A DNA stretch of 64,000 nt from NCBI RefSeq assembly GCF_014764715.1, contig NZ_JACXXE010000001.1, forward strand, positions 248,001 through 312,000, given 5' to 3'. Below, piece after piece: positions 24,776 to 35,160 of the stretch. The position numbers were made by a program, and so were the translations under genes. The notes below the pieces were generated by a model. It was not told the DNA's origin, searched no databases, and saw only the letters and a list, made by a program, of their open reading frames with translations. This DNA comes from Bacillus crepusculi (GTDB lineage: Bacteria; Bacillota; Bacilli; Bacillales; Bacillaceae). Within the stretch, counting starts at the first letter, position 1; every line of letters starts with the position of its first letter.

Positions 24776-25486
24776 ATGCCTGACCATATTGAAGTAATTC
24801 TTCGGACGATATTTGCTTTTGCTATTTTATTTGGCGGAGCACGTCTTCTTGGAAAACAAACCATTGCACAAATGAATATTTTTGATTTTATTGCGGCTAT
24901 CAGCTTAGGCTCCATTGCAGCGAACTTGGCGTTTAATACAACGCTTCCGCTTCATCACACAACGATTTCCTTTGTGTCACTTGTCATGATCATTTATGTG
25001 ATTTCTTTGCTTGCTTTAAGAAGCCGGAAGATGAGAGGGTTTATGGCTGGCAAACCAACCCTTGTTATACAAAATGGCAAAATTCTTGAAGAGAATATGA
25101 AGGGGATGAGATATACCCTTGATTATTTAAACCAGCAGCTGAGAGAAAAAGACGTGTTTGACATTAGCGAGGTTGAATTTGCGATGATTGAAACAGATGG
25201 ACATATGTCAGTGAAAAAGTACCCCTCGTTTGAAAATGTAACACGAAAGGACCTTCATTTGTTCAAGGAGGCAGAGCGTTACATGCCTATTGAGGTCATC
25301 ATGGACGGAAAGCTCATTATGAAAAACATTGATGAAAATCAATTAACAGAGCAATGGATACATGAAGAGCTTCAAAAAAGGCAACTTTCCTTAAAGGACA
25401 TTGTATACGCTGTACGCTCAAGTAATGGACGCTTATATATTGATACATATGACGATCACATCCATTCTCCAATCGATCAGGAATGA
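24776..25486 (+). CDS. DUF421 (YetF/YdfS-type) membrane protein
   Basis: 236 residues from ATG 24776, chosen because AAAGGTGG lies 8 bp upstream; GTG 24764 overlaps that ribosome binding site. Three N-terminal membrane helices (FAFAILFGGARLLGKQTIAQM; FDFIAAISLGSIAANLAF), then a cytoplasmic YetF domain (KPTLVIQNGKILEENMKGMRYTLD; EVEFAMIETDGHMSVKKYP). Function unknown; some relatives influence spore germination or stress behaviour. Confidence 0.85.
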   Translation: MPDHIEVILRTIFAFAILFGGARLLGKQTIAQMNIFDFIAAISLGSIAANLAFNTTLPLHHTTISFVSLVMIIYVISLLALRSRKMRGFMAGKPTLVIQNGKILEENMKGMRYTLDYLNQQLREKDVFDISEVEFAMIETDGHMSVKKYPSFENVTRKDLHLFKEAERYMPIEVIMDGKLIMKNIDENQLTEQWIHEELQKRQLSLKDIVYAVRSSNGRLYIDTYDDHIHSPIDQE

Positions 25487-25671
25487 ATGTGTAGTGCCGA
25501 GGACACCCGTATGTCACAAAGCTGCCAATATTTATAAGTCGTTTGGATGCAACCTAACTAGGTATCATGTCTCAATTATTATTATTTTCAGAAAATGTGA
25601 TGACTGAGGGAAATAAGTGTGTTTAAGTATAAATAGAAGAAATTAAAATATTAATATAATATACCTCAAGC

Positions 25672-25689
25672 GGAATGAACGTTCATTCC
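25672..25689. promoter_or_regulatory. Perfect 18-bp operator GGAATGAACGTTCATTCC
   Basis: Complete palindrome 12 bp downstream of a TATAAT (25655-25660) and 22 bp before the TetR gene. TetR-family regulators of CYP102A operons (FatR, BscR, Bm3R1) bind sites of this type, so autorepression of the operon is expected. Confidence 0.75.
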
Positions 25690-25711
25690 TAAAAAGAGAG
25701 GAGGGGATCAC

Positions 25712-26290
25712 ATGCCGGCAGTTACGGATAAACAAGAGCAGATCATGAAGGCTTCACTTGATTTATTTATTGAACGAGGCTTTGATGGCACGACAATGCC
25801 GATGATTTCAAAAAGGGCAAACGTCGGAGCGGGAACCATTTACCGGTATTTTGATAGTAAAGAGGCACTTGTCAATATTTTGTACCAGCGCAGCCTCACT
25901 GCATTTATCGAAAAAATGAACACAAACAGTCCAGATCCAAAAGCAAGTATCAGGGATTACTTTAAGCATGTATTTTATTGTTTGGTTTTGTTTACAAAGG
26001 AGAATCCAAGCGGGCTATATTTTTTAGAAATTGATAAGCGGTCCCATTACTTAGACGAGACGAGCAAAGAGAAAATGCAGCATTTGTTAAATGAGCTATT
26101 CCTTATCTTTGAAGAAGGGAAAAAGGATGGGATTCACCCGAATCTTTCAGGTAGAACCATTTTATCGATTGTATTTGGTGCCTTTGTGCAGCTGCATAAA
26201 CAGATCCTTGCAGAGGAAATAGAGCCAACAATTGAATTTATAGAGGAAATTGAGCAATGCTTATGGCGCGCCATTAGCGTTGCATCTTAA
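25712..26290 (+). CDS. fatR: TetR-family repressor of the CYP102A operon
   Basis: 192 residues. Helix-turn-helix near the N-terminus (FIERGFDGTTMPMISKRANVGAGTIYRYFDSKEALV); C-terminal helical ligand-binding part. It lies 21 bp upstream of the P450 gene. In B. subtilis FatR and B. megaterium Bm3R1, fatty acids release the repressor and induce the P450; the same is likely here. Ribosome binding site GAGAGGAGGGG. Confidence 0.85.
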   Translation: MPAVTDKQEQIMKASLDLFIERGFDGTTMPMISKRANVGAGTIYRYFDSKEALVNILYQRSLTAFIEKMNTNSPDPKASIRDYFKHVFYCLVLFTKENPSGLYFLEIDKRSHYLDETSKEKMQHLLNELFLIFEEGKKDGIHPNLSGRTILSIVFGAFVQLHKQILAEEIEPTIEFIEEIEQCLWRAISVAS

Positions 26291-26311
26291 TGAAATAAAG
26301 GGAGTGGGAAT

Positions 26312-29300
26312 ATGCAACAAACATCAATCATTCCAAAACCAAAAACATACGGACCGCTAAAAAATATCCCTCTGTTGAAAAAGGGAGAGCTTTCTCAAAC
26401 TTTTTGGCGGCTGGCAGATGAATTAGGACCGATCTTTCGATTTGAATTTTCAGAAACAACCGGTGTTTTTGTTTCCAGTCATGAGCTTGTCCAAGAAGTA
26501 TGTGATGAGAGCCGATTCGATAAATTCATCGGGATTAGTCTTGATAAAGCAAGAGCATTTGCAGGAGATGGCCTATTTACAAGCTGGACAGAAGAACCAA
26601 ACTGGAGAAAAGCTCATCAAATCTTGATGCCGGCGTTTAGCCAGCAGGCGATGAAGGGCTATCACGAGATGATGCTCGATATTGCAACGCAGCTTGTGCA
26701 AAAATGGCAAAGAACAGGTCGCGATGAAGAAATTGAAGTAGCCGAGGATATGACAAAGCTCACTTTAGATACAATTGGTCTTTGCGGTTTTGATTTCCGG
26801 TTTAACAGCTTTTATAAAGAGAATCAGCATCCATTTATCGAAAGCATGCTGAAAGGCTTAAATGAAGCGATGGACCAATCGAAGAGATGGCCGATTGCAG
26901 ATAAACTCATGATCAAAAGAAGAAAAGAATTTGAGCAAAATGTCGATTTTATGAAGCAATTAGTAGATGATATTATTCAGGAACGGAAAAAACAAGATAA
27001 AACGGGCGATGATTTGCTGTCCCTTATGTTGCATGCTGCGGACCCTGAAACAGGTGAGCGTCTGTCAGATGAAAATATCCGTTATCAGATCATTACCTTT
27101 TTAATCGCGGGGCATGAAACGACAAGTGGTCTGCTATCATTTGCGATTTATTTCTTATTAAAGAATCCAGAGAAACTAAAGAAAGCCGTCCAAGAAGCAG
27201 ATGAAGTTCTACAGGACGGTCTGCCGACATTTAAGCAGGTGCAAAAGCTAAGCTACACCCGTATGGTGTTACATGAGGCACTTCGACTTTGGCCGACTGC
27301 GCCTTCTTTCTCAGTTTACGCTAAAGAGGACACAGTAATCGGAGGGGAATTTCCGATTGAGAAAAATCAAAGTGTGACTGTGCTGCTTCCTAAATTACAC
27401 CGTGATCAAGCGGTTTGGGGAGAGGATGCGGAAGAATTTAAACCAGAGCGGTTTATGCATCCTGAAAAAATCCCGCAGCATGCTTATAAGCCTTTTGGGA
27501 ATGGCCAGCGTGCATGTATTGGGATGCAATTCGCACTTCATGAAGCCACGATGGTTCTAGCTATGGTCCTAAATAATCTTGAATTGATTGATCACACATC
27601 ATATGAACTTGATTTAAAAGAATCTCTGACAATTAAGCCAAACGATTTTAAAATCAAAGTACGGCCAAGGAAGCAGCAATTCTTTATGGCACCTCCGAAA
27701 GAGGAACCGAAAAAAAACGCTACATCTAGTGAGTCAAAAGTGACCAGTCACGGTACACCTCTGCTTGTCTTGTATGGATCAAATCTTGGTACAGCGCAGC
27801 AGATGGCCAACGAATTTGCTGAAGATGGAAAAGCAAAAGGGTTTGATGTCACTACTGCCCCGCTTGATGATTATACACGCCAATTACCAGAGTCAGGTGC
27901 TGTCTTAATCGTGACGGCTTCATACAACGGACATCCGCCTGATCATGCGAAACAATTTGTGGATTGGGTGACGCAGGATGAGGAGCAGGATTTATCAAAC
28001 GTGACCTTTGCAGTCTTTGGATGCGGAGATCGAAATTGGGCGAGTACGTATCAGCGTATTCCGCGTCTCATTGATGAAGCACTTGAAAGAAAAGGAGCAA
28101 AGCGTGTTACTGATTTAGGGGAAGGCGATGCAGGCGGTGACATAGATGAGGATAAAGAAATATTCCAGAAGACTGTTTTCGAAGAGCTTGCAAAAGAATT
28201 TCATTTAACTTTTCAAGAGAAAAGTCAGGAAAAGCCAAAGCTATCAGTTGCTTATACGAATGAGCTTGTGGAACGTCCTGTGGCGAAAACATATGGTGCC
28301 TTTTCAGCTGTTGTATTGAGAAATAAAGAATTACAATCTGAAAAAAGCCCACGGCAAACAAGACATATTGAACTGAAATTGCCTGAAGGGAAACAATACA
28401 AAGAAGGGGATCATCTCGGGATTGTACCGAAAAATAGTGATGCACTCGTTCAGCGGGTGACCAGTCGCTTTCAACTAGATCCTCAGCAGCACATTAAGCT
28501 TTCTTCTGAAAAAGAGGCAAGTCATTTACCATTAGACCAGCCAATTCAAATCAGAGAATTACTCGCGTCACATGTTGAGCTTCAAGAGCCTGCGACACGT
28601 ACGCAGCTAAGAGAGCTTGCAGCATATACAGTATGTCCGCCTCACCGCATAGAGCTTGAACAAATGGCTGGTGAATCCTATCAGGAAACCATATTAAAGA
28701 AACGGGTAACGATGCTGGATTTATTAGAGCAATATGAAGCGTGTGAGCTACCCTTTGTACACTTTTTAGCGCTTTTACCAGGCTTGAAGCCGCGTTATTA
28801 CTCGATTTCCAGCTCGCCAAAAGTCGATGAAGAGAGGCTTAGTATCACAGTAGCAGTTGTGAAGGGTAAAGCGTGGAGTGGCCGCGGAGAATATGCTGGT
28901 GTCGCATCCAACTATTTATGTGGTGTGCAAGAAGGAGAAGAAGTGGCCTGCTTCCTGCATGAAGCGCAGGCAGGATTCCAGCTTCCGCCTTCATCTGATG
29001 TACCGATGATCATGATCGGACCAGGAACAGGAATCGCCCCATTTAGAGGGTTTGTTCAGGCAAGAGAAGTGTGGAAGAATGAAGGAAAACAACTTGGTGA
29101 AGCCCATCTTTACTTTGGCTGCCGTCACCCTCATGAAGATGATCTGTATTTTGATGAAATGCAGCAGGCAGCGCAAAAAGGAGTTGTCAACATCCACCGG
29201 GCTTATTCTCGCTACGAAGAGCAAAAAGTATATGTCCAGCACTTGTTGAAAGAGGATGGTAACATGCTGATTGAATTGCTTGACCAAGGTGCGTATCTGT

Positions 29301-29455
29301 ACGTTTGCGGGGACGGAAAGGTCATGGCACCAGACGTAGAGGCTACACTTGCCGGACTGTATCAAGCCGAGAAGCAGTGCTCGAAGGAAGCAGCTGAAAA
29401 TTGGCTGACATCACTTTCGAATAACAATAGATATGTAAAAGATGTGTGGAGCTAA
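26312..29455 (+). CDS. CYP102A self-sufficient P450 / NADPH-P450 reductase
   Basis: 1047 residues, close to P450 BM3 (1049). Haem domain 1-460: oxygen-binding helix AGHETTSG (about 265-272), EALRLWP, and haem-ligand Cys402 in [14 protein letters not shown]. Linker, then the FMN flavodoxin part ([33 protein letters not shown]). The FAD/NADPH part follows ([37 protein letters not shown]). It hydroxylates long-chain fatty acids near the omega end using NADPH and O2 with no separate partner. Operon with the upstream TetR repressor. Confidence 0.97.
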   Translation: MQQTSIIPKPKTYGPLKNIPLLKKGELSQTFWRLADELGPIFRFEFSETTGVFVSSHELVQEVCDESRFDKFIGISLDKARAFAGDGLFTSWTEEPNWRKAHQILMPAFSQQAMKGYHEMMLDIATQLVQKWQRTGRDEEIEVAEDMTKLTLDTIGLCGFDFRFNSFYKENQHPFIESMLKGLNEAMDQSKRWPIADKLMIKRRKEFEQNVDFMKQLVDDIIQERKKQDKTGDDLLSLMLHAADPETGERLSDENIRYQIITFLIAGHETTSGLLSFAIYFLLKNPEKLKKAVQEADEVLQDGLPTFKQVQKLSYTRMVLHEALRLWPTAPSFSVYAKEDTVIGGEFPIEKNQSVTVLLPKLHRDQAVWGEDAEEFKPERFMHPEKIPQHAYKPFGNGQRACIGMQFALHEATMVLAMVLNNLELIDHTSYELDLKESLTIKPNDFKIKVRPRKQQFFMAPPKEEPKKNATSSESKVTSHGTPLLVLYGSNLGTAQQMANEFAEDGKAKGFDVTTAPLDDYTRQLPESGAVLIVTASYNGHPPDHAKQFVDWVTQDEEQDLSNVTFAVFGCGDRNWASTYQRIPRLIDEALERKGAKRVTDLGEGDAGGDIDEDKEIFQKTVFEELAKEFHLTFQEKSQEKPKLSVAYTNELVERPVAKTYGAFSAVVLRNKELQSEKSPRQTRHIELKLPEGKQYKEGDHLGIVPKNSDALVQRVTSRFQLDPQQHIKLSSEKEASHLPLDQPIQIRELLASHVELQEPATRTQLRELAAYTVCPPHRIELEQMAGESYQETILKKRVTMLDLLEQYEACELPFVHFLALLPGLKPRYYSISSSPKVDEERLSITVAVVKGKAWSGRGEYAGVASNYLCGVQEGEEVACFLHEAQAGFQLPPSSDVPMIMIGPGTGIAPFRGFVQAREVWKNEGKQLGEAHLYFGCRHPHEDDLYFDEMQQAAQKGVVNIHRAYSRYEEQKVYVQHLLKEDGNMLIELLDQGAYLYVCGDGKVMAPDVEATLAGLYQAEKQCSKEAAENWLTSLSNNNRYVKDVWS

Positions 29456-29462
29456 AAGCAGC

Positions 29463-29490
29463 GAAAACCGCCAAATTGGCGGTTTTTTTA
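29463..29490 (+). terminator. Terminator of the P450 operon
   Basis: AAAACCGCCA/TGGCGGTTTT stem and T run. Confidence 0.85.
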
Positions 29491-29645
29491 AGTTGACATA
29501 GAGAGATCAATAGAATGGTTGTTGGGAAGATACAAAACACCTAATTTAAAAATGAAATATTTTGTAAAAATAAGAATATTCTCTCATTTACTCCAATATG
29601 AAACAATCGTATGATTTTTGATATAGGACATAAAGGAGGAATATA

Positions 29646-30554
29646 ATGAAAAAGGTGAAAATGTTCATCCCATCTCTACTCGTTTTTGGTGTTTTTAGTG
29701 TGCCTAGTTTTGCCCATGCCGCATCGGATTCAGTACTAACGTCTGATTACGACATGGTGACTTCTGATGGAAAGGTGATCTCTTCAAGTGATTTCCACAA
29801 TGATACGAAAGCCCCCTCATCCTTTGATAAAGTGGATGATCTTTCTTCTACTGTTGGTGAAAAAGTAAAACCTCTAACAAAATACTTAAAAGACTTTCAA
29901 ACAAAAGTTGTCATTGGAGACGACGGCAGAACAAAAGTAGCGAACACAAGAGTTGCGCCATACAATTCGATTGCTTATATTACATTTGGCGGCTCCAGCT
30001 GCACGGGGACACTCATTGCTCCAAACAAAATTTTGACAAACGGACACTGCGTGTACAATACAGCATCAAGAAGTTATAGTGCAAAAGGGTCAGTGTATCC
30101 AGGCATGAATGATAGCACTGCCGTGAACGGCTCAGCAAACATGACCGAATTCTATGTGCCAAGCGGATATATCAATACAGGTGCGAGCCAATATGATTTC
30201 GCTGTCATTAAAACAGATACGAACATCGGAAATACGGTCGGTTACCGCTCCATCCGTCAGGTGACCAATTTGACTGGAACAACGATTAAAATTTCTGGAT
30301 ATCCAGGAGATAAAATGAGGTCGACTGGTAAGGTGTCACAGTGGGAGATGTCAGGTCCTGTGACAAGAGAAGATACGAATCTAGCATACTATACAATTGA
30401 TACGTTTAGCGGAAATTCAGGATCTGCGATGCTAGATCAGAACCAGCAAATCGTTGGGGTTCATAACGCAGGGTATTCAAATGGAACGATTAATGGCGGT
30501 CCAAAAGCGACAGCTGCCTTTGTTGAATTTATCAACTATGCGAAAGCGCAATAA
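29646..30554 (+). CDS. gse: Secreted glutamyl endopeptidase (V8/S1B family)
   Basis: 302 residues. Sec signal peptide with cleavage after AHA (about residue 25), a pro-region to about residue 90, then the mature enzyme. Catalytic triad: His134 (TNGHCVYN), Asp184 (QYDFAVIK) and Ser258 (FSGNSGSAM). Length and residues match the Glu-specific endopeptidases known from B. pumilus/B. intermedius (about 303-residue precursors). It cleaves after Glu (and Asp) outside the cell in late growth. Ribosome binding site AAAGGAGG. A terminator follows at 30559. Confidence 0.93.
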   Translation: MKKVKMFIPSLLVFGVFSVPSFAHAASDSVLTSDYDMVTSDGKVISSSDFHNDTKAPSSFDKVDDLSSTVGEKVKPLTKYLKDFQTKVVIGDDGRTKVANTRVAPYNSIAYITFGGSSCTGTLIAPNKILTNGHCVYNTASRSYSAKGSVYPGMNDSTAVNGSANMTEFYVPSGYINTGASQYDFAVIKTDTNIGNTVGYRSIRQVTNLTGTTIKISGYPGDKMRSTGKVSQWEMSGPVTREDTNLAYYTIDTFSGNSGSAMLDQNQQIVGVHNAGYSNGTINGGPKATAAFVEFINYAKAQ

Positions 30555-30558
30555 ACAT

Positions 30559-30594
30559 AAAGCTTGTTTCCTTCTAAGGGGACAAGCTTTTTTT
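30559..30594 (+). terminator. Terminator of glutamyl endopeptidase gene
   Basis: AAAGCTTGT/ACAAGCTTT stem and T run. Confidence 0.8.
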
Positions 30595-30695
30595 CATAGT
30601 CGAATGTGTAGAAAAGTTTCTTTTTTTATTCATCACTTTTTCATATTTAAAAGCTATGCTGAATGAAATAAATGAAAAAGAAAGAAGAGATATGA

Positions 30696-32690
30696 GTGAA
30701 AAACAGAAAAGTAGATATGATATTGGTAATGATTGTGCTTATTGCCGCATTTCTCTACACTTATCAAATTTGGCAGAATGATAGTGCCAATCAATATTAT
30801 TTAGCCGCGGTCAAAAGTATGTCCAAGAGCTTCCATCACTTTTTTTACGCTTCATTTGACGCAACTGGATTCGTATCAATTGATAAACCACCTGTCGTTT
30901 TATGGATTCAAACCATTAGTGCGCTTATTTTTGGCTTCCATACATGGAGTGTGATTTTACCGCAGGCTCTTGCTGGAATTGGTTCCGTTCTTCTTCTTTA
31001 TCTGATGATAAAACCGGCCTTTGGCAAGGGGGCTGCAAGGGTGTCAGCGGCAGTTATGGCTCTCACTCCAATTGCGGCAGCGGTTAGCAGAACCAATAAT
31101 ATAGACAGTATGCTCGTTTTTACATTACTTGCGGGTGCTTATTTCTTAATGCGAGCTGTGAAAAATGGAAGGATGCGCTGGCTCCTCATGTCCTTCGTTT
31201 TAATAGCCATAGGGTTTAACATGAAGATGCTGCAAGCATTTATGGTTCTTCCAGCATTTATTTTCTATTATGTGATTGCTGCTCGCGTATCGTGGAAAAA
31301 GAAAATCGTCTCTCTCCTATGCTCACTGGTTGTACTTGTTTGCTTATCTTTATCATGGGCAGTTGCTGTTGATATGACGGCTGAAAGTGATCGTCCATAT
31401 GTGGGCAGCAGCCAAACAAATTCTGTGTTAGAACTTGCCTTTGGTTATAACGGCACAGAGCGGCTACTTGGACAGACAACCGGCAAATCCGTTGGTGAGA
31501 TGAATCAGCAAGCAGGTGCTATGATGCCAGACAGTTCTGGAATCAATGGAACGTCAGGTGGTCAATCAAATAAAAATCAGCCGCCCCCATCACAAAATCA
31601 GATGATGCCATCTCATCAGGGGCCAGCTGGTGGAGGCCCGCCTGGCAGCACCGTTAGTGGTCAAAGTATGAATATGTATGGGACTGGAAATCCAGGTGTT
31701 TTTCGTTTATTTCAATCTGCATTGTCAGGTCAAATCAGCTGGATGCTGCCTTTCGCCTTATTTGGATTGTTAGGGATGGTCATTAGCTGGTGGAGGGAAC
31801 GTAAAGCTCGATTAAATGAGTGGAAACAAACGCTGTTTTGGACAGCATGGCTGATTCCTGTTGCTGGCTTTTTCAGCATTGCTGGTTTTTTCCACCACTA
31901 CTATCTCATCATGCTTGCCCCGCCAATTGCGGCACTATGCGGCATAGGAGCCAAAAAGATGGGTGAGTTATTTACGGCGAACAAAGGAATGGCCGCCTAT
32001 CTACTTCCAGCGGCAATCGCTGTTACAGCGATCTTTCAAGGGTATATTTTAAGCAATTATACGTCTCAAATAAGTAGTGTGTGGATGTATACAATTGCGA
32101 TTGCAGGTTTGAGTATCGCTATTTTATTGCTCATGTATAGAGAAAAACAATTGATCAAAAAACGGTTGACGATCATCGCTTTGACAACCCTATTGCTGAT
32201 TCCTGGTTATTGGGCTGCAACGCCTATCATTTATGGAGGGAACAGTGTTCTTCCTGAGGCAGGTGTTCAGCTATCTAGTTCACGAGGAGGAAATATGTTT
32301 ACATCTAGTGTCGATCAAGATTTACTCACCTATTTAAAGGCTCATCAAACAGGTGAAACGTATTTATTTGCGACGCTGACGACCGTTACCGCAGCACCAT
32401 ATATCATTGATGAAGATGAGAATGTGATGGCCTTAGGCGGATTTAATGGAACGGATCCAATTTTGACTGTAAACAAATTAAAAGCACTGATTCAACAAGG
32501 GAAAGTAAAATACTTTTTATTACCAGACAATCAGTCATCAGCTAACAGCGATTTGGTCAACTGGATCAAATCCCATGGTACAGTGATCTCAACAGAAGAG
32601 TATAAGGACCAATCCTCATCAACTGCTGAGGGAATGCCAAACATGTCTTCGCAAAATGAAACATTATATAGAGTAGATGGAATATCCTAA
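30696..32690 (+). CDS. Membrane glycosyltransferase, GT39/ArnT-like (YkcB family)
   Basis: 664 residues, GTG start after AAGAAGAGA. About ten membrane helices. The acidic first loop (IWQNDSANQYYLAAVKSM) and FVSIDKPPVVLW are the catalytic-side signatures of GT39-type, lipid-phospho-sugar-using transferases. Residues about 260-325 form a low-complexity Gly/Pro/Gln/Met/Ser loop (GGQSNKNQPPPSQNQMMPSH), as in YkcB/YycA proteins. It probably transfers a sugar from polyprenyl phosphate to a cell-envelope acceptor; the acceptor is unknown. No polyprenyl-phosphate sugar synthase (YkcC-like) gene is next to it. Confidence 0.85.
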   Translation: MKNRKVDMILVMIVLIAAFLYTYQIWQNDSANQYYLAAVKSMSKSFHHFFYASFDATGFVSIDKPPVVLWIQTISALIFGFHTWSVILPQALAGIGSVLLLYLMIKPAFGKGAARVSAAVMALTPIAAAVSRTNNIDSMLVFTLLAGAYFLMRAVKNGRMRWLLMSFVLIAIGFNMKMLQAFMVLPAFIFYYVIAARVSWKKKIVSLLCSLVVLVCLSLSWAVAVDMTAESDRPYVGSSQTNSVLELAFGYNGTERLLGQTTGKSVGEMNQQAGAMMPDSSGINGTSGGQSNKNQPPPSQNQMMPSHQGPAGGGPPGSTVSGQSMNMYGTGNPGVFRLFQSALSGQISWMLPFALFGLLGMVISWWRERKARLNEWKQTLFWTAWLIPVAGFFSIAGFFHHYYLIMLAPPIAALCGIGAKKMGELFTANKGMAAYLLPAAIAVTAIFQGYILSNYTSQISSVWMYTIAIAGLSIAILLLMYREKQLIKKRLTIIALTTLLLIPGYWAATPIIYGGNSVLPEAGVQLSSSRGGNMFTSSVDQDLLTYLKAHQTGETYLFATLTTVTAAPYIIDEDENVMALGGFNGTDPILTVNKLKALIQQGKVKYFLLPDNQSSANSDLVNWIKSHGTVISTEEYKDQSSSTAEGMPNMSSQNETLYRVDGIS

Positions 32691-32699
32691 ATATGGGGC

Positions 32700-32734
32700 A
32701 AGGCGAATGATTTCTCAATCATTCGCCTTTTCTC
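32700..32734 (+). terminator. Terminator after GT39 gene
   Basis: AAGGCGAATGAT/ATCATTCGCCTT stem and T-rich tail. Confidence 0.8.
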
Positions 32735-32859
32735 ATGGAGAAATCGCTCGACAGCTTCATCTCATCTTTTTCACATGTCATCACTCATCCACTCATACAT
32801 TAAAAATGACTCATTTCCTTAAAGTCAAGATCATGCCTGTATGAGGAGGTCAAAAGCTT

Positions 32860-33294
32860 TTGAAGATGAGAAGAGGCTGGTTCGGTGCTGTCGCAATATG
32901 TTTTGTGATATGGATGGGTACGTTATTAGGTGGATTTGGAGAGGATCAAGCGGCAAAAGGGGCTGATCGATATGATCATGTCATTCAATTTCCAAAGGAA
33001 CGGTATCCTGAAACAGGCAGTCATATTCAAGAAGCCATACAAAAAGGGCATTCAGATGTGTGTACCATTGATCGAAACGGGGCAGATGCTCGCAGACAAG
33101 AATCGTTAAAAGGAATTCCGACAAAACCTGGCTTTGACCGGGATGAATGGCCGATGGCGGTTTGTCTTGAGGGAGGAAAGGGTGCAAGTGTTCAATATGT
33201 CAGTCCATCAGATAATAGAGGGGCAGGCTCATGGATCGGTCACCAAATAAGCGGCTATCCTGATGGGAAAAGAATTTTATTTATTGTGAAATAA
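32860..33294 (+). CDS. nucB: NucB secreted DNase
   Basis: 144 residues; TTG 32860 is chosen because AGGAGG lies 9 bp upstream (ATG 32866 is 15 bp away). Signal peptide or anchor [20 protein letters not shown]. Nuclease motif [18 protein letters not shown] with the catalytic D-x-x-E, and [20 protein letters not shown]. NucB degrades extracellular DNA and in B. subtilis is made by the mother cell during sporulation. Two Cys (VCTID, AVCLE) may form a disulfide. Confidence 0.92.
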   Translation: MKMRRGWFGAVAICFVIWMGTLLGGFGEDQAAKGADRYDHVIQFPKERYPETGSHIQEAIQKGHSDVCTIDRNGADARRQESLKGIPTKPGFDRDEWPMAVCLEGGKGASVQYVSPSDNRGAGSWIGHQISGYPDGKRILFIVK

Positions 33295-33305
33295 ACCTAG
33301 ATAAG

Positions 33306-33332
33306 AGGCTCCTTTCGTGAGAGCCTTTTTTG
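33306..33332 (+). terminator. Terminator after nucB
   Basis: AGGCTC/GAGCCT stem and TTTTTT. Confidence 0.6.
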
Positions 33333-33440
33333 TTTACAATTAGAGCGTATTCGATCTAGCAGCTACAAAAGATTCAGTGGTACAATTAATCTTTAAGGTA
33401 CAAACACTGACAAGAAGAAAATGTGAAGGGACATACGCTT

Positions 33441-34289
33441 ATGGATAAGAACCGTGCATTATACGATTTTTTCATGCAACATGCAGAGAAATTAACTGAA
33501 ACGTGGTATGAATCAATTGAGGATGATGATCCAGAATCTATTTATCGTACGACAGATTCTAGCATCATAGCAGAGCTGAAACGGCAAAATCAAGATTATT
33601 ATCAGCATTTTATACGTGCTCTTATTGAAGACAAGACATATTTACATACTGAGTTTAAAAAATGGTCGGAAGACTTAGCAAGTGATCCGAAGCATTTAAA
33701 TACACCATTAGATTATGTCGTGAGAGAATACATGTCCAATCAAAGAGTAGTTCTTCATTACTTAAAAGAATTTATTAAACAGCGTCAAGATGAAATTGAT
33801 ATTGATCGCATTTTTTATTGGTATGATTTAATATCAGAGGCGTTTAACATTTCAATCCATGTGTTCATTCAGCAATATGTGAAAAATACTAACCAAAAGC
33901 TCGTTGCACAAAGAGAGATGATTTATGAGCTGAGCTCACCTGTGATCGTCTTAAAAAGCGATATTGCATTATTACCCTTAGTAGGTGACATTGACACAGC
34001 GCGAGCAAAAATTATATTAGAAAATACATTAAAACAGTGCTCGCAAAAAGGTGTTCAGCATTTATGTATTGATCTATCGGGCGTCGTCATTATTGACACA
34101 ATGGTGGCTCATCAAATCTTTGATCTTGTTACATCACTTCGGTTAATTGGGGTGGAGGCGACCATTTCAGGGATTAGACCAGAGATTGCTCAAACAGCTG
34201 TACAGCTGGGGCTTCCTTTTAATGAATTCCGCACAGCATCCTCACTTGCTCACGCGCTAGATCGCATGACAGAATTTGCTCCCAAATAA
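33441..34289 (+). CDS. rsbRD: RsbR paralogue (RsbRD-like) stressosome protein
   Basis: 282 residues from ATG 33441, which has GAAGGGA 9 bp upstream; GTG 33423 would put the start on the ribosome binding site itself. The N-terminal helical non-haem globin-like sensor (about 1-150) is followed by a STAS domain (SSPVIVLKSDIALLPLVGDID; HLCIDLSGVVIIDTMVAHQI) with the phosphorylatable Thr in IDT. These proteins form the 1.8-MDa stressosome with RsbS and RsbT and control release of SigB. Single gene with its own terminator. Confidence 0.88.
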   Translation: MDKNRALYDFFMQHAEKLTETWYESIEDDDPESIYRTTDSSIIAELKRQNQDYYQHFIRALIEDKTYLHTEFKKWSEDLASDPKHLNTPLDYVVREYMSNQRVVLHYLKEFIKQRQDEIDIDRIFYWYDLISEAFNISIHVFIQQYVKNTNQKLVAQREMIYELSSPVIVLKSDIALLPLVGDIDTARAKIILENTLKQCSQKGVQHLCIDLSGVVIIDTMVAHQIFDLVTSLRLIGVEATISGIRPEIAQTAVQLGLPFNEFRTASSLAHALDRMTEFAPK

Positions 34290-34321
34290 AAACCAGGCCT
34301 AGTAACGGGCCTGGTTTTTAT
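34290..34321. terminator. Bidirectional terminator between rsbRD and iseA
   Basis: AAACCAGGCC/GGCCTGGTTT stem. Confidence 0.8.
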
Positions 34322-34864
34322 TTAAATCACAGCGTCAATTTTTGTAACTTTCCAATCCTTTTGTACTTTTTCAAAAGTAACAGATCGTTTTACTTTACGT
34401 CCATCAAGCGTTGGGACTGTGAATTCATATGTGCGGATTGTATTCTTTTTAGAGACAAGTTTTGGTGTTGCTTTCTCCCAATTGAGCATATTGTCTCCGT
34501 CTCCGACTGGAACAGCCATTTTACCTTTATGAACAATAAACTGATAGTCTTTTAAACCATGAGTGATCGCATCTTGTGTGAAAACTTGAGATAGGTAGCT
34601 GTTTAGTTTTTTCTTTGTATCAAATGTTTTAGAAAGATAGTTGTATGTCATGTCTTTATAACTAAATGATTTTAATTTGTAATCGGAATGTTCATTAATT
34701 TTGTAGCCTGACATCGCACTCCAGAAGTGTTCTCTAGCATCAAGTGCAATATGTAACGCTTCTTTATTTGTCAAAGCGGCTGGTTTTTTGGAAGCGGCCA
34801 GTGTTGTTGTTTGTAATGAGATCATAAGCATAATAGCAGTTAATAAAACCAATAATTTTTTCAA
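34322..34864 (-). CDS. iseA: IseA (YoeB-like) inhibitor of cell wall DL-endopeptidases
   Basis: 180 residues, TTG start with AAAGGAGG 8 bp upstream. Signal peptide KKLLVLLTAIMLMISLQTTT ending in LAA. Mature part as in IseA (LTNKEALHIALDAREHFWSAM; LDGRKVKRSVTFEKVQKDWKVTKI). IseA binds the active sites of LytE/LytF/CwlO-type endopeptidases and protects the wall. A perfect WalR box in the promoter agrees with the known WalRK control of yoeB. Confidence 0.85.
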   Translation of the reverse strand: MKKLLVLLTAIMLMISLQTTTLAASKKPAALTNKEALHIALDAREHFWSAMSGYKINEHSDYKLKSFSYKDMTYNYLSKTFDTKKKLNSYLSQVFTQDAITHGLKDYQFIVHKGKMAVPVGDGDNMLNWEKATPKLVSKKNTIRTYEFTVPTLDGRKVKRSVTFEKVQKDWKVTKIDAVI

Positions 34865-34918
34865 GGCGATTGCCTCCTTTTCTCAATGAAAACTTCTTAT
34901 GTTACAAATGTTACAATA

Positions 34919-34935
34919 ATTACAGCGATATTACA
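34919..34935 (-). promoter_or_regulatory. WalR box upstream of iseA
   Basis: On the minus strand TGTAAT-ATCGC-TGTAAT, an exact match to TGTWAH-N5-TGTWAH, about 55 bp before the start codon. Further TGTAAC half-sites follow at 34899-34915. Confidence 0.75.
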
Positions 34936-35160
34936 AGTATTAAATCTAAATGTTTTTTATTTCTTTTCTTTCTACCTATATAACGTTTGAGCGAGACAAA
35001 AAGTTTTCATTTTTTTATTTTTTTCTTCCTCACTATTATTTAACCGTTCTAAAGGAGAACAAAACGTCTTTTGGAAAAATTTCTATTTGGATGCTCAACA
35101 CTCTTTTTCATTTGATGACATATACTGTCGTGATGAATGTCTAAGAAAGTGGTGTTTAAT

